Assembly: GCF_030463565.1 (NCBI RefSeq)
Contig: NC_134646.1
Span: forward strand, 19,635,296-19,699,295
Length of the DNA stretch: 64,000 nucleotides
Source of the DNA: Pelecanus crispus
Lineage: Eukaryota; Chordata; Aves; Pelecaniformes; Pelecanidae
Direction of reading: 5' to 3'
Positions within the stretch are counted from its first letter, which is position 1. Each line of letters opens with the position of its first letter. The translations under genes and the position numbers were made by a program. Positions 13,900 to 26,500 of the stretch are shown here, in pieces. The notes below the pieces were generated by a model. That model was not told the DNA's origin and made no database searches. It saw only the letters and a list, made by a program, of their open reading frames with translations.

Positions 13900-16800
13900 G
13901 TCTTTTGTATACTTCAATTTTGTGTCAGTTCTGAGTTCAGAATGTTTCTTGGAAAGTTGACTTCATTTGAAGGTTTCGATCATGAACCTCTTAAGCAATA
14001 GGCTGGAATCGAAGGATGTGATCTTAATTCATTCCTGGTTTTAGACATAGCCCTAGGAGTGCTTTGGGAACTGGACTAACTGTCTGGTGTGTACTTCTGC
14101 CTAGAGCTTAGGTTCACAGCTGAGTTAAATAATGCCTTTACATTAGATATTCCCTTTAGGACACATGTGCTTGAGTGAGCTACTCCAAAGTTCCTACTTG
14201 CAAGAATCTCTGTACTCTAGGTGTAGCTAGTGGAAGGAGAGAAATAGAGCTGTAATTTATAACAAAAGTTGTCCCAGAGTTGTGTCAGAAATTGTAAATT
14301 ATGTCTAGTTTAAGCCTTGTTAAAAGATACAAATATCAAATTCATATTCAGCCTCTGGTAATTCCCTGAGAGAATTCTTTCAGGGTATTTCTGTAGCAGT
14401 ATTCCAAACAGCAAGTTTACTTTTTTTAATGTTTTTAAATTTCTTGCTTAAATGGGAAGACTAATAAAGACTAGCAAAGGCTTGAAGAACTGATTTTTGA
14501 GAAGCCATATTTAGTTCTGAGACTCCATGGGCACGTGTCAGTCACACTAGTTAAGATTAAGGTATCTGAACCAGATTTGCTCCAGCAAAAAGTTAGGCTT
14601 CATGAAAGTAGTTTTGAAGATGCCTGAAACTTCTTCAGCTGTGATACAGCAAACTCCTTTTCCAAGCTGGTACGTAGTACGTAACAATGTTAGAGCACTG
14701 CATGTTAGGAAAGACTTGAAAGCTGTGACAGTCTGCTGGGTTAAATTATAGTAGCCAGTATACTGACACACTTAAATATGGCATTTCTATGTAAAATCAG
14801 GTGTCCCTTTTCAGTAAAGTAAGATAAGCCTTAGTTAAAACTGTCTTTTTCATTCAACTTAGGTTAACTGTGTTGGGATTCTAGAGATAAACAGTGGGGT
14901 TGTTAGAGGATGAACACTTGACTGAAAGGAGATACGGTGAAAAACTGACGAAAAGGCTAGTAGTTTACTGCTCATTTTGCTCTTGCATTAGAGAAATCAT
15001 AGGTAGCAATTGAATAAGTTCTTTATAAGCCTTCATTTAGCAGAAACATGCCTCTAAGACCATAATTACGATACTTCATAGTGGCTTACAAAGTTTGGAT
15101 AAGTGAAATATTGGAGTGCATTTGGTATTATCCAGGTCAAGAATTTGTAAACAGCACTTTTCAGAGGCAGTATGATTCATTTCCACTGCTAGATTCAGTG
15201 CCCACAGGGGAATCCTGTTACTCATACTGAAGTGCCTAAGGCACAAATGGTTTTGGAAACGTGAGAACGTGTTAAATTGGCTCTAACAATAGGGTATAAT
15301 TGGCCCTCAAGTGCAGAAGCAATATTTGCAATGACTTGAAGTTGTCTAAGTCTGTCTCTTAATGCCTTGCCCTTTTAATTGAGATATATTTTGACCAAAT
15401 GATAGATAATATGAAATTTGATTTACTTGCATTATCTTCAAAGGACAGATGATTCTCACTCCAGCATAAATGTGAGTACATATCTGCTGGTTGATGTAGC
15501 ATGCATGTAGGAAAATTTGTGATGGGTGCAAGGCCTAACCAGTTGCTCTAAAGGTTTATTGGTGCTCAATGGTGTTCTTCCAAAGTTTGAAAGAGTCTTG
15601 CATGGATTTTGGGAAAAAAAAACAGAGCGAATTACTGTAAAATTACTCACTCTGAGTACTGAGTTATTGCAATAATGGATGTTGTGGAAATAATCCATTA
15701 ATTGCAACACTAACTACCAGAGTAATTAATGAGCCATTAACCTCTGTCGCAATACTTTCCATGATATTTGTACTTGTATGCTAATTAAAAAAATGTACAT
15801 TTTTATTTTTATACTGGGGAGGGGAATAGCGGGAAAAAATTTTCTGGCAGCTGTCCTTTGTTGGGTCACTAACTGCCCATCCTCACACTTATACATCACC
15901 ATAACAACCAGCGCTGTTGCAAGATCAGGTTTTGATGAGATGCATGTTTAGGAATTAAGTTAAGTGTTCCCTACACACCCTGGAGCCCCTTTGAAAACGG
16001 TGGCAAAAGCTGGTTTGAAACAAGCAGGTGGTTTCAGGTCTGCATGAAGCTGGTCTGGAAAGAAAATGCGCTTGACATTTGTTGCCTCCGCTGCTCTGTT
16101 TATACAGGCTGTGCTTTGCCAGATGGAGGAGTGCAACTCCCTCAGGACTTTCTCTATGACCTTCGGTAACATCAGAAGTGAAATGAATGACACTGCAGTG
16201 ATTTGCACTAAAACTTTGCTATATGTAGCTTGTCTTATTTTTCTGAAATCTAACTTGTCAAGCAGGGCAGTACACGTTCCATGTTGCTTTTTCTTTCCAC
16301 AGTATGCATTAATGTAGGATTAAATGCTTTTCACAGAGAGCTTTCTTACCTGGGCTTTTCCACCTGGGTGGAGATGGGAGAGTGGGGAAAAAAGTATACA
16401 ACAGATGCTGGTTGCAGTATTTTTGTGCTGCTGGAGGATGCTGAGGTGCTTCAGTGCCGAGTACAGTACTGGGCTCATAAGATGCAGTATAAGGTAGAGG
16501 TGTCAGAATGGGTATGCACTGGTTTGGCAAATGTCTATTATGGGTGGTTGTGCTATGGGGAAGCTTGTGCTAGGGATGAGTTCAGGATGTTTTGGAAGGC
16601 AAAGATTTCTCACTGGCTTCAATGGGATGTTTATGTCCTAAGGCCTGTGTTAAAGGGAAAGAAGCAACAATGATTAGCTTATCTATGTGAAATAATGATA
16701 GATGATTGAAAGCTAAGGTAGGTCATAGAAATACGCCCTATAGGATGTTCCTGCCAATTTCTTCGTAACCCACAGTAATTGGATCAGAGCTATGATGTGT

Positions 16801-18008
16801 GTTAAGTCTCTTCAGGTTGCAAATAGTGCAGAGTAAGTGTTCTGACCAAAAACCTCAGAGCATTATTTCTTAGTCTTTATGCCTAAACACTCCACTTCCC
16901 AACTTGCCTGCATAGACTGGTTCTTGTGTTTGTGCAATTCCCTTCCTCTCCTTCCCCCGAGCCCGTAATTCCTTCCTTTCAGGAATCCTGTACATAATTT
17001 ACTGAAAACTGTCTCTCTGGAAGGACTGGTAGGAGGGTCAGGCTCAGGTTAACCTTTAGCTGTTAATTTTCATTGTGTGAACGAGACCTATTGTGTCCCT
17101 GTGTTCTGGAAAGCTGCTTCCATGTGAGCTAGTCCTGCCTAGGCAGCTCTCGCTTTGTCCTTCCTTTTAAAGCTTCATTTCATCTCTTTCAGCACGGTGG
17201 TCCAGCACTGAGTATCGGTTGTAACAACGGCCAAACATTGTCACTTCAAAGCTTTGTTTTGGTTAGAAGGGAGGCTGAGGGATTTTGTGGTGCTCTGTTT
17301 GGTGGAGCACCTGAATTTGTCAGCTGCAGCCTCAGTGGAAACAGAGTCTTAGCAATATCTATAAAGCTGTGTGCACTTCAAAGAGAACTGCTAAAAACTA
17401 GACCCAAAGTGTCATTTCCATCTCTGAATAAACAGCGCATGTGCCATCTGAGAGTCTCGTAACCTGCTGGGAGTGCTGAGAGCTGTGTGCTGCATCAGGA
17501 CAAGGTCTGGCTGGGGCTCTGGGGGCAGGGAGGAAGGACAGCTTACAGAAACACCTTGATAGGCATCTCTCTCTCTTTTTACAATTTCCAGGCTTACTTG
17601 GCATCAGCTTAGTCTTAGTTCTATCTTCCTGAGGCTTCTGCCCAAACACTGCTATGTCACAAGAAATTCCTGGAAAGTTTTATTTTTAGTTTTTCCTAGT
17701 TGTAAAAACCTCGTCAGCACAGTGTGTCTGCTAACGGCAGCACTGGTGTGGGAGAAGCAGAACTGCCTGACAGGAGCTGCGTGACCAAAGCATTTGAATA
17801 CCACAAGGCTGTGGCTAGGCTTTCTGCGGAGTGAGGAAGCGGGATGGGGTGCTGGTACGGAGCTGGTTTCAAACAACACACGAGTGGGTTTAAGCCTAGC
17901 CCCGGTTCTTACACCCTCCCCTTGTAGCTCACAGAGCATCGTTCAAATTCTGCCCTAATTTCCATGAGAGTCCAAATACCTCTGTATTGATCTCCCCTAC
18001 TTTGCCAT
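13900..18008. other. HELQ-HPSE intergenic region, first part
   Basis: About 4.1 kb with no recognised gene. The longest open frame, 130 codons at 16281-16673, has no starting context or domain I recognise and spans low-information sequence. Base composition rises from AT-rich near HELQ towards mixed after 16900. I see no repeat family. Confidence 0.5.
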
Positions 18009-18573
18009 TGTCGTGGTTTAGCCCCAGCCAGCAACTCAGCACCACGCAGCCGCTCGCTCACTCCCCCTACCCCGATGGGATGGGGGAGAGAATCGGAGGA
18101 GTAAGAGTGAGAAACACTCCTGGGTTGAGATAAGAACAGTTTAATAATTGAAATAAAGTAAAATAGTAATGATAATAATAACAATATAATAATAACAATA
18201 ACAATATACAAAGCAAGTGATGCACAATGCAATTGCTCACCACCCGCCGACCGATACCCAGACAGTTCCCGAGCAGCGATCGCCACTCCCCAGCCAACCC
18301 CCCCCAGTTTCTATACTGAGCATGACATCATATGATATGGAATAGCCCTTTGGTCAGTTTGGGGCAGCTGTCCTGGCTGTGCCCTCTCCCAGTTTCTTGT
18401 GCGCCTGGCAGAGCATGGGAAGCTGAAAAAGTCCTTGACTAGCATAAGCAGTACTCAGCAACAACTAAAAACATCAGCATGTTATCAACATTCTTCTCCT
18501 ACTAAATCCAAAACACAGCACTATTCCTGCTACTAGGAAGAAAATTAACTCTATCCCAGCCGATACCAGGACA
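18009..18573 (-). mobile_element. Solo LTR A (avian ERVL-like family), 5-bp TSD GCCAT
   Basis: A 565 bp element with TG...CA ends. Read on the minus strand it starts TGTCCTGGTATCGGCTGGGA and ends AAACCACGACA. It is flanked by an exact 5 bp duplication, GCCAT, at 18004-18008 and 18574-18578. A 5 bp duplication fits an ERVL-type integrase. No internal viral sequence is present, so this is a solo LTR left by recombination between two LTRs. The part corresponding to R/U5 holds an AT-rich ATT/GTT simple repeat (about 18160-18215) and an ATTAAA polyadenylation-type signal (minus strand, near 18140-18150). The TATA position reads TATAGAA. LTRs B and C are close relatives. Confidence 0.9.
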
Positions 18574-20200
18574 GCCATATTTAAAAATGGGTATAATACA
18601 ATGTGAAAAATGCCCAGGCAAAAGCTACCAATTCCCATTTAATACCTGTAGCTCTTCCAGGCACTAATGCTTACATCATTAATGCCTTACAGGCATTATT
18701 TTCCAGCTACAAGGTTTTGTGGGCTGCTAAAAGCATAAGGCGTGCTAGACCTTTTGTACCCATATCTGCACACAGCGATTGAATACAAAATGTAGCACTG
18801 ACCATTTGAAATACATACCTTGTACCTCTGCCGTGAGAAATGCAGCACAGTGGCAAGTGACTCAAAGCACCTCTCTCCAAAGAAGCACACTGAGGAAATT
18901 AAGGGACAAGGAGTGAATCCCAACAGGGGGGAAAAAAAAAATCATGCACAGGCCACATCTCATCTGATGGCTATGAACATTTTCTGCACCTGTAGCAATG
19001 ACCTTAACCTGTTTTGCAGCAATGATTTGTTATGCACTGAGCTACATTCTTAAATCCTTGGATCACTTCTGGGGCTGGGTAGTTTGTGTGGCACTCCAGG
19101 CATCTGCTGATAGATGAATTATTCTTCTGGCAGATAGTCACCCCAGCCCTTCCTGAAGGCGTGCGCATATAATTGCTTGTGTACCCCCGGAATGGGAAGC
19201 GTTGCACTGACTAAGATACTGAGACAGTCAGGAGTGTCACTGATGTTTCCTTTCTGGCAGAGCCATGGATGTGTTTATCAAAAACAGAGTTAATTTGGTC
19301 TAGTTCTTTGTGTTCTGGTGGCGAGTTACTTAATAGAACAAAAATGTAGAGCAAGTGGGAACAGGAAGGGCCAGCCAGGTGAGTACTTGAGCCAGATTAG
19401 CACCCTGACTTTGGTGAGCATTGGGAAGCACTGCACCCAAATAAAGTAACAGATAAGACTGGAAAATTTGCAGTGTGTTCCAACAGGCGACCGTTTTGAA
19501 AACAAACATGGTAAGCAAACATGGATGCTTCAGGACGAACTGATGCAGATGGGAAATGTAATGGTGATGTTAGGTGTAGTTGTTTAAAAACCTCTGCAAA
19601 TGTTTCAACAGTGCACATATTAAGCAATACCTGCCCCGTGGCTGCAGTTGGCTGTTTCCTGATGGGCCTCCCTGGCAAGGCTAGCTGTTGCCAAAGAAGG
19701 ACTTTTGACACAGGCGGGACTCTGCAGGGAGCACCTGCGGGGGCAGACCCAGAGCGCGCTTGAATCTTTTTTGTAAGGCCAGTTCCAAGTTGCACGTTGG
19801 CTGCAATTAAGACATACCCTTGTCGCAACAGCGTTGCAGCACGGGGAAGGTGGGTTTCGGCCTGAAGCGGTGGCCTCGCCAAGCAGCACTTGTCACAGGC
19901 TCGCCGCGTGCTGCCGTGACTGGGTTCCCTGCGGCAGAGGCCCGTGGCTGGGATGTCGGCCTGCTGACATCTCGCCCCTTGAGCAGCAGCGGGAGCAGCG
20001 TGTGGCCATTTTCCAGCCCGCTGGCTTTGCACACAGCTGCCCGAGGTTGCACAGGCAAGGGGGAAAGCTCTAGAAGTTGGCGGGTCGGCTGCAGCGTGCC
20101 GCGATGCTGGAAAGGTCCGAGCAGGCAAGGAACCAGCCCGAAGCCCGGGGCTGCTTTGTACGGCTGAGGCTGTCGGGAGAGCAGCCCCGGGCTCCAGGTG
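18574..20200. other. HELQ-HPSE intergenic region, HPSE side
   Basis: No gene is recognised. Sequence becomes GC-rich from about 19730 on the approach to the HPSE CpG island. Long open frames here on either strand are products of GC-rich composition and of the hexanucleotide array. Confidence 0.5.
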
Positions 20201-20310
20201 TCCCAGCGTCGGTTTGAGGCACCGCACAGCCGTGCAGGGCAGCACCTCAAGGGTGCCGCCACAGCCCCTCTCAGAGGGTGAGGGGGGTCTCGGCGCCGGC
20301 TGCTCACGAC

Positions 20311-20483
20311 GCCTTTGCCTTTGCCTTTGCCTTTGCCTTTGCCTTTGCCTTTGCCTTTGCCTTTGCCTTTGCCTTTGCCTTTGCCTTTGCCTTTGCCTTT
20401 GCCTTTGCCTTTGCCTTTGCCTTTGCCTTTGCCTTTGCCTTTGCCTTTCTTGCTCTTGCTCTTGCTCTTGCTCTTGCTCTTGC
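20311..20483. repeat. Compound hexanucleotide array (GCCTTT)23 then (CTTGCT)5.8
   Basis: Twenty-three perfect copies of GCCTTT fill 20311-20448. They are followed without a gap by CTTGCT units to 20483. The array ends 107 bp before the HPSE start codon. The minus strand carries a GG pair every 6 bp. All open frames across it (AF, LP, CL, KG, RQ dipeptides) are repeat translations rather than genes. Confidence 0.97.
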
Positions 20484-20539
20484 CGGCGGGGAGGGGAGCG
20501 TTGCACCCCCGGCCCCGGCCCGCCCTCCGCGGGGGTGGA

Positions 20540-20541
<2 letters not shown>

Positions 20542-20568
<27 letters not shown>
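20542..20568 (+). repeat. (CGG)9 trinucleotide run in the HPSE 5' leader
   Basis: Nine CGG units end 22 bp before the HPSE start codon, so they probably lie in the 5' UTR. A short interrupted continuation follows to about 20577. Confidence 0.9.
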
Positions 20569-20570
<2 letters not shown>

Positions 20571-20590
20571 CGGCGGGCCGGGAGCGGAGG

Positions 20591-23500
20591 ATGCCGGTGC
20601 CGCTGCTGCTGCTGCCGCTGCTGCTGGCGGGGGGTGGGCGAGCGGCCGTGCTGTGGCTGGGGCTGCGGGACAGCCCCCGCGGGGAGGTGAGCCCGGCTTT
20701 CCTCTCCCTCACCCTGGACGCCAGCCTGGCCCGGGACCCGCGCTATGTCGCCTTGCTCAGGTGAGCCGCCTCCCTCCCCTTTCGGGCAAAGGAATAAGGG
20801 GGGCGGCAGGCGGGTCGCCGGCGGGCGGAGAGGCCCGCAGCCGCGGGGAGGGGGCCCGGGCATCCCGGCGCGGAGCCGGCACAGACGCTGCTGCCCGGCG
20901 TGCTGCGGAGGGGCAGGGCAGGGGGGAGCGGGGGGGCCCCATCCCGGGAGCTGGGCCCGGGGGAGGCTGCTGGGTCCCCTCTGCCTCGGGATCCGCTGCT
21001 TTCATCGTCGGGACCCGCCGGGGGTGCGAGCTGCGCCGTTCGGCTTGAGCGCGGGGAACGGGTGCGGGGCCGGCGCAGCTCGGGCCGCGCTCGCTGGGAG
21101 CGGCGCGGGGATGAACCGGGGAGAGGAGCCGCTTTGCCAGCGGCAGAGAAGGAGAAGGAGACTGCCGAGCAGGGGGGTTACGTGTGGCGGGGCCGGGGGC
21201 TGCCAGCCCCGCCGCTCCGCGGGATAAAAACCACCTGAGCCCTGGGGCAGCTCTGCGGACGTTTGCCGGGGCACTGCCGGCAGCAAGTCAAATAAATGCT
21301 GAGGAAGGTCTGTCATCATCAAAGCTGAATCCAGAGAGCCTAAAAATGAAGACTTTTTTCCCTCTTAGGTAACACTGAACAACTCTGGACTGCCAAGTGA
21401 TGGTGTTCCCTGCCCGTTCTTTTGGCTCTGACCTCTCTCTTGCCTTTTCTTCCCTGCTTTTGCTCTACTTTTTTTTGTACTCTATTCCTTTTTGATTCTC
21501 CCTTTTTAGGAAGCTACCTTAATTCTTTCCTTTTCATCCATCTGACCCCATTTTTCAGCCCCACGGTATTTCTCCAGTCCTGATTTCCCTCCTCCCCCCG
21601 CTTTCATCTTTTCCTCCTCAGCAAGGTGGGGAGAAAGGTGATGCCAGCTTTATTGGAAAGTGCTCAGGTCTCCAGCCCCAGCTGCACACCTTGGGGTTCA
21701 GCCTGGGGCCAACCCCGCCTCCGTGAGGAGCAGGAAGTACTTGGTTGCCTCTAATCTGCTTGTGTGTCACCGCTGAGCAGATAGCGCTTGTGCGCCCGGC
21801 ATCCTCCGCAGCCTCGTGGTTTCCCACAGCGAAGGCCGGGTGTTGGTGCTGCACATCCTGCGCAGGGGGTGCGCAAGTCGCAGAGGCAGAGCTTACGTTG
21901 TTTTATGAAACTGCTTGGCTAAAGCTAACGCTTGTCCCAGCACGGACTCTTAATCTCTCTTGGGTATGAAAACACTCGCTTTGGCTGTCGTTGATGGAAA
22001 TTGGGACTGATACCATCAGTCGGTTTTACATCCACCTTCTCACAGGACTGGTATCTTAGTTTTGTATAAACAAAACCAAAAAATCTAGGGGAGAAGGATG
22101 CTTAGGACAAAAAAATACCTGTTTTGAAGTATTGCATTACTTTGCCCCCAGGATTTCACTCCCTGTCTGTGGGGCACATCTCCCCCTCACTGCCTCACCG
22201 ATGCTCTCCTGGCCTGCTCAGCTGGCAGCGTCTCTGTTGCACAGTGCAGAGGGCTGGGGTGCAGGTCCAGAGCGGGGTCAGGAGTACCTACTGCAGTGCA
22301 TCCCTCCAAGCACTTGCTGTGTTTAGCCTCTACACCGAAGCCATAGTCTGCATGAATATAGTGTTTCTTCTGTTTCTTGACATCCCTTCCTCAGCAATCC
22401 CAAACTACGTGCCCTGGCAACGGCCCTGTCCCCAGGCTTCCTGAGGTTCGGCGGCACCAAGACAGATTTTCTCATCTTTGATCCCAACAAGGATTCAACT
22501 TTGGAAGAAAAAATCCTCTGGGAACTTCAGGCCCATCAAGGTAAAATGGGCATCAATGTGTTAGACTTGAACCCATCCTGGGTTTAGGAGGTGGCTTTGA
22601 TGCAAGCTGGGGATGCCACAAGGGCATGGTGGCAGCACTGGGGGTCCTTCACGGGGTCAGCATTGCTCTCCTCCATGGAGAGTTGATCCGTGGACCTTCA
22701 GCATGGTCCATGGGAATTGCTGTGCCAGTCGTGGGAAAGCGAGGAAAGGCGTGGGGGACCTCATGTCCACCCCAGCATCTGCTGGCACTCTCCCTTTGCT
22801 GCTCCATGCTCCCTGCAGCAGCCTTGGGAGCTCCCCCGCTGCCTGGGAGGTGGTCAAGTTCAGCTGAAAAGTTGCGGTTTCATTATGAAAATTAAGTAAC
22901 AGATGAAAGAAATAATCTGATGAGAACAGAGAGTCTGTCTTCTCTATCCTGGCCAAAGCCAGAGCTAGGCTGGTGTCCTGGTTTCGGCTGGGATAGTTAA
23001 TTCTCTTCCTTTGCTTCAACAGGGCAAGTGCAAACCCACCAGGCCACTGCCAACTGCTCGAGCTTGGTCCTGGTGGGTGAGGTTTCCCACTGCATTAAAG
23101 TCAATTTCTTCTTTAAACTTAGCAAAAGCACATAAATCCTTCTAGAGGTGTTTCAGATGAAAAAAATCCCATCTATTCCTGTGGTACATAGCACAACAGT
23201 GCAATCATACATCACTGTACAACCGGTGATGCTTGGTTTTGACGTCGAGTGGTACTTCTCCCCCCATACCACTTTGCTGAGTGGCTTCCTCCTCTCTGGG
23301 TAACTGTGACTCCAGCTTGCACCTTCCTCTCTGGTTATGGCTTGTTCCTGGTTTGCATGCCAAGAAAGAATATGAACTTTGAAGAGAAAGTGTCTTATGA
23401 CTCCCGCTGGCATTGCCGCTGGAGCCACGCGGGGCGGTCAGCGCTTTCCCCTGCATGAGATGGGCAGCACAGGAAGCATCGCCCTGTATCTGCCCACAGC

Positions 23501-26500
23501 AAGGCAGGCCATCAGCCCTGCCATGCCGCCGCACGCCGGGGTGCCTTATCTGCTCCTCAAGCGCCGCAGCCCATGCTTTGTCAGCTCACTGGAATGAGGG
23601 TTTCCGGTTTAGCTCTAGCTAAAATAGTTTATTGGGGTGTGACTGCCATGATACCAGCCTCCAGAAGTACAGCTTAGTCTTCCCACACCCCCCCCATCTC
23701 CATCACCTTAAATTGGGAAATATACATTTTCTATATAGCACATACTTATGTATCAAGCCAACCCTACTTTTTCTATGTGGTTAACATTGTGCAAGTAGGG
23801 GTGCATTTCACAGAAGTGCACAACTGGCTCTCAGCCTAGCACCAAGCGGTTGTGCTTCCTCCTGAGGGGCGCAGCCCTTTGCATACTGGACCCTGGCTGT
23901 GAAGACGAGGACTTGATTGCTATCACCCTTCTTCTGCCCTACAGAGTCTTGTGGCTCGAGCCCTGTGTTTGCTCCTGTTGAGAAGCTACTGCTGGCCCAG
24001 TGGCCCAGCCAGGAGAAGCTGATTCTTGCAGAGCATAACCGGAAAAAGCACGAAAACACCACCATCACAAGTAAGACTTCGATGGATCTTTTCTGCTAGG
24101 GTTTATAACCAGGGGGCTTGCAAATCTCTGCCCTGCGGTAAAAGGGTCATAGGCTGTTAGGAGCTGAAACCACTGAAAATAAATACTTTTCTAAGTGGGG
24201 GAAATGTTTCTAAGAAATCTTTTTCTACTGTCTGCCACCTCGTATTCAATAGTATTCAGTTGCTGCAGGAGTTGGGAGGATCTCAACACCTTGCAGGGTG
24301 GTGTGTAGTAAGGTCTGGGCTCTCTTGTCTGGCTGGGAGAGCTTGGCACATCTGCAGCACCAGGCTAAATAAATACAGGGAGTAAAGATTGTCACTTGGC
24401 CGGAGCTCAGTTAGCATGCCATAGCCTTGAGATGAACATCCCCCCTTTCTCCTCCACACAGGAAATACGTTAGATATTCTCTACAGCTTTGCAAACTGCT
24501 CAGGGTTTCACCTGATCTTTGGGCTCAATGCCTTGCTGCGGAAAGATGGCTTGCAGTGGGACAGCTCAAATGCCCAGGCTCTGCTGGACTACTGCGCCTC
24601 GCAGAGGTACAACATCTCCTGGGAGCTCGGGAATGGTAAGTGCAAAGCCTGCCTGGGGGTCAGGCCAGTGGTCACCTGGAAAGGTACCACCGCAGGGTAT
24701 GGTATGGTAATTTTGGATGTTTTGGATGACAGCCCATAAAGGCAAGGTGATGTTTTATTGGGAAACATTACAGTCTTAATTTGCAAGGAGGAATTTCATA
24801 GAAGGCCCAACGAATAAGCAAATTGAGATGATTTTGCTGCTTCTACCGAGGCTCTGAGATGAGGTGAGCAATGTCCCACGAGGTGCAGGATGTCACCTAT
24901 GGAGACTGGCTGGGACAGAGCGCTGGAGAGCAGTGCTCTGCGTCACCCGGGCTTTCGGTTTTATGCTCATTGCCTTCAAATACCTCACCTGTACTGTGCC
25001 AGATCATATGAAGACGTACGGGATTGGTACTCCCCATGTGGAACGAGCTGCCCTATTTTGTGCCCTGAAACTAGAGTGGGGTGCTGATGCCCACGTGTCT
25101 TCCCCAGAGCCCAATAGCTTCAGGAAGAAATCTGGTGTCTACATCGACGGCTACCAGCTGGGGCAAGATTTTATTCACCTACGCCAACTTCTGAGTAACT
25201 ATACCCTCTATCAGCGTGCAAAGCTCTATGGTCCTGATGTCGGGCAGCCCCGAAAGCACACACAGAGACTGCTGAGAAGGTAGGGGTGTGGGGCCCTGGC
25301 AGCACCCCCAGGGTGGGCAAGTGTGGGTAGCAGTGGCTCGTCTGCACCCAGATGCAGGGGGCTTGAGGAGGCATCTGGGCAGGGTTTTAAGGATTTTCTG
25401 CTCCAAATTGATAGTATGGATGTATAAATGGATACATCCAGTCTATTTTGAGAACTAATTTCCTGCATTTTTCCTTAAATTAGAAACATGGAATTTTTTT
25501 TTTCCTTTACTGTAGATGACTGAAATCTTACCTGCATGCATGAGCTCAAGGCTTAAATACTCAGCCCGTTGAAATTAAGACGCTAGCAGTACTTCAGTGA
25601 TCTGCACACCTTTCAATTGAGCACTGGCTCTAGTGCTGTGTTGACAAGGGCTTTTCACCCTAGAAATCTGTGTGTTACACAAGCATTAATTCATCCTCCC
25701 AGCAATCCACTGAGGCAGCCGGGCTGTCCAAAGCCTGTTTAAAAGCCACAGCAAGCGTGGCCCCAAAGCAGGTCACCATCACTACTGCTAGCTGGGGGGA
25801 GAGGGGAGGGCTGTGCGTGGCAGCTAGCTTGTGGGGGGCTGCGACCCATCACCGGTACCCACTAACCCCCCCTGCTCTCAACTGCATCCCCTCTGGTTGC
25901 AGCTTCCTGAAATCGGGAGGGAAGGTGATCGACTCTGTCACATGGCACCAGTAAGTACTGCTCATCGTCACTCTGCTTATCACCTGTACAAAATGTCGGT
26001 TTGAACATCTCAACAGGAAGGAGGGGGTGAACTACCCCTTTCAGCAGTTCCTTTGGTGCCTCTCTGCAAACTCCTCTGCTCAGAATAAGAGTTGAATTGA
26101 GGGATTGCATTACAGAAATGCAGGAGGTCTCCAAAGAGGCTACATGGTGCAGAGACCCAAAAGCAGTGGCGGGGGTTTGTAGCATAGACACCGCAGCAGG
26201 GAATGCAACATGTGCAAGGCCGTCATTTTGCTTGCTAAATATGTGCACTGAGAAAAACAGAAGTGGGATGTGGAGAAAAAGATGGCACGGCAGCTTTATT
26301 TCTCAGAAGAGCACGAGGGGGTAGGTCACAGCTTCCCCCACATAAGGAGAGTTTCTGCAGCAGTTGAGCCTTTTTGCATGTGCCATGTTTCAACGTGTAC
26401 CAAAAGCTATTGAGATCTGAGCAGCAGTCCCGGTTGTCTCAAAGCTCCAAGATGCCAACCCTTGCAAATAAAATGCACTTTCCCTTGGGAAGAAGGGGAT

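Larger units (their letters stand above)
19850..21240. promoter_or_regulatory. HPSE: CpG island over the HPSE promoter and exon 1
   Basis: Dense CpG and GC-rich sequence runs from about 19850 to 21240 and drops sharply afterwards. It contains the HPSE start codon, the hexanucleotide array and a CGG run. No convincing TATA box lies in front of the start codon, so a dispersed CpG-island promoter is the likely type. The transcription start is not determined. Confidence 0.75.

Noticed and set aside
16281-16673. 130-codon open frame as a gene between HELQ and HPSE
   Set aside because: No domain, no splice structure, no CpG or promoter signal. It is within chance expectation for intergenic DNA.
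20278-21048. Long open frames on both strands over the HPSE promoter (AF, LP, KG and RQ dipeptide proteins up to 488 codons)
   Set aside because: They are translations of the hexanucleotide array and CpG-rich sequence. The same array is open in five frames. Only the HPSE exon frame continues into spliced, conserved coding sequence.
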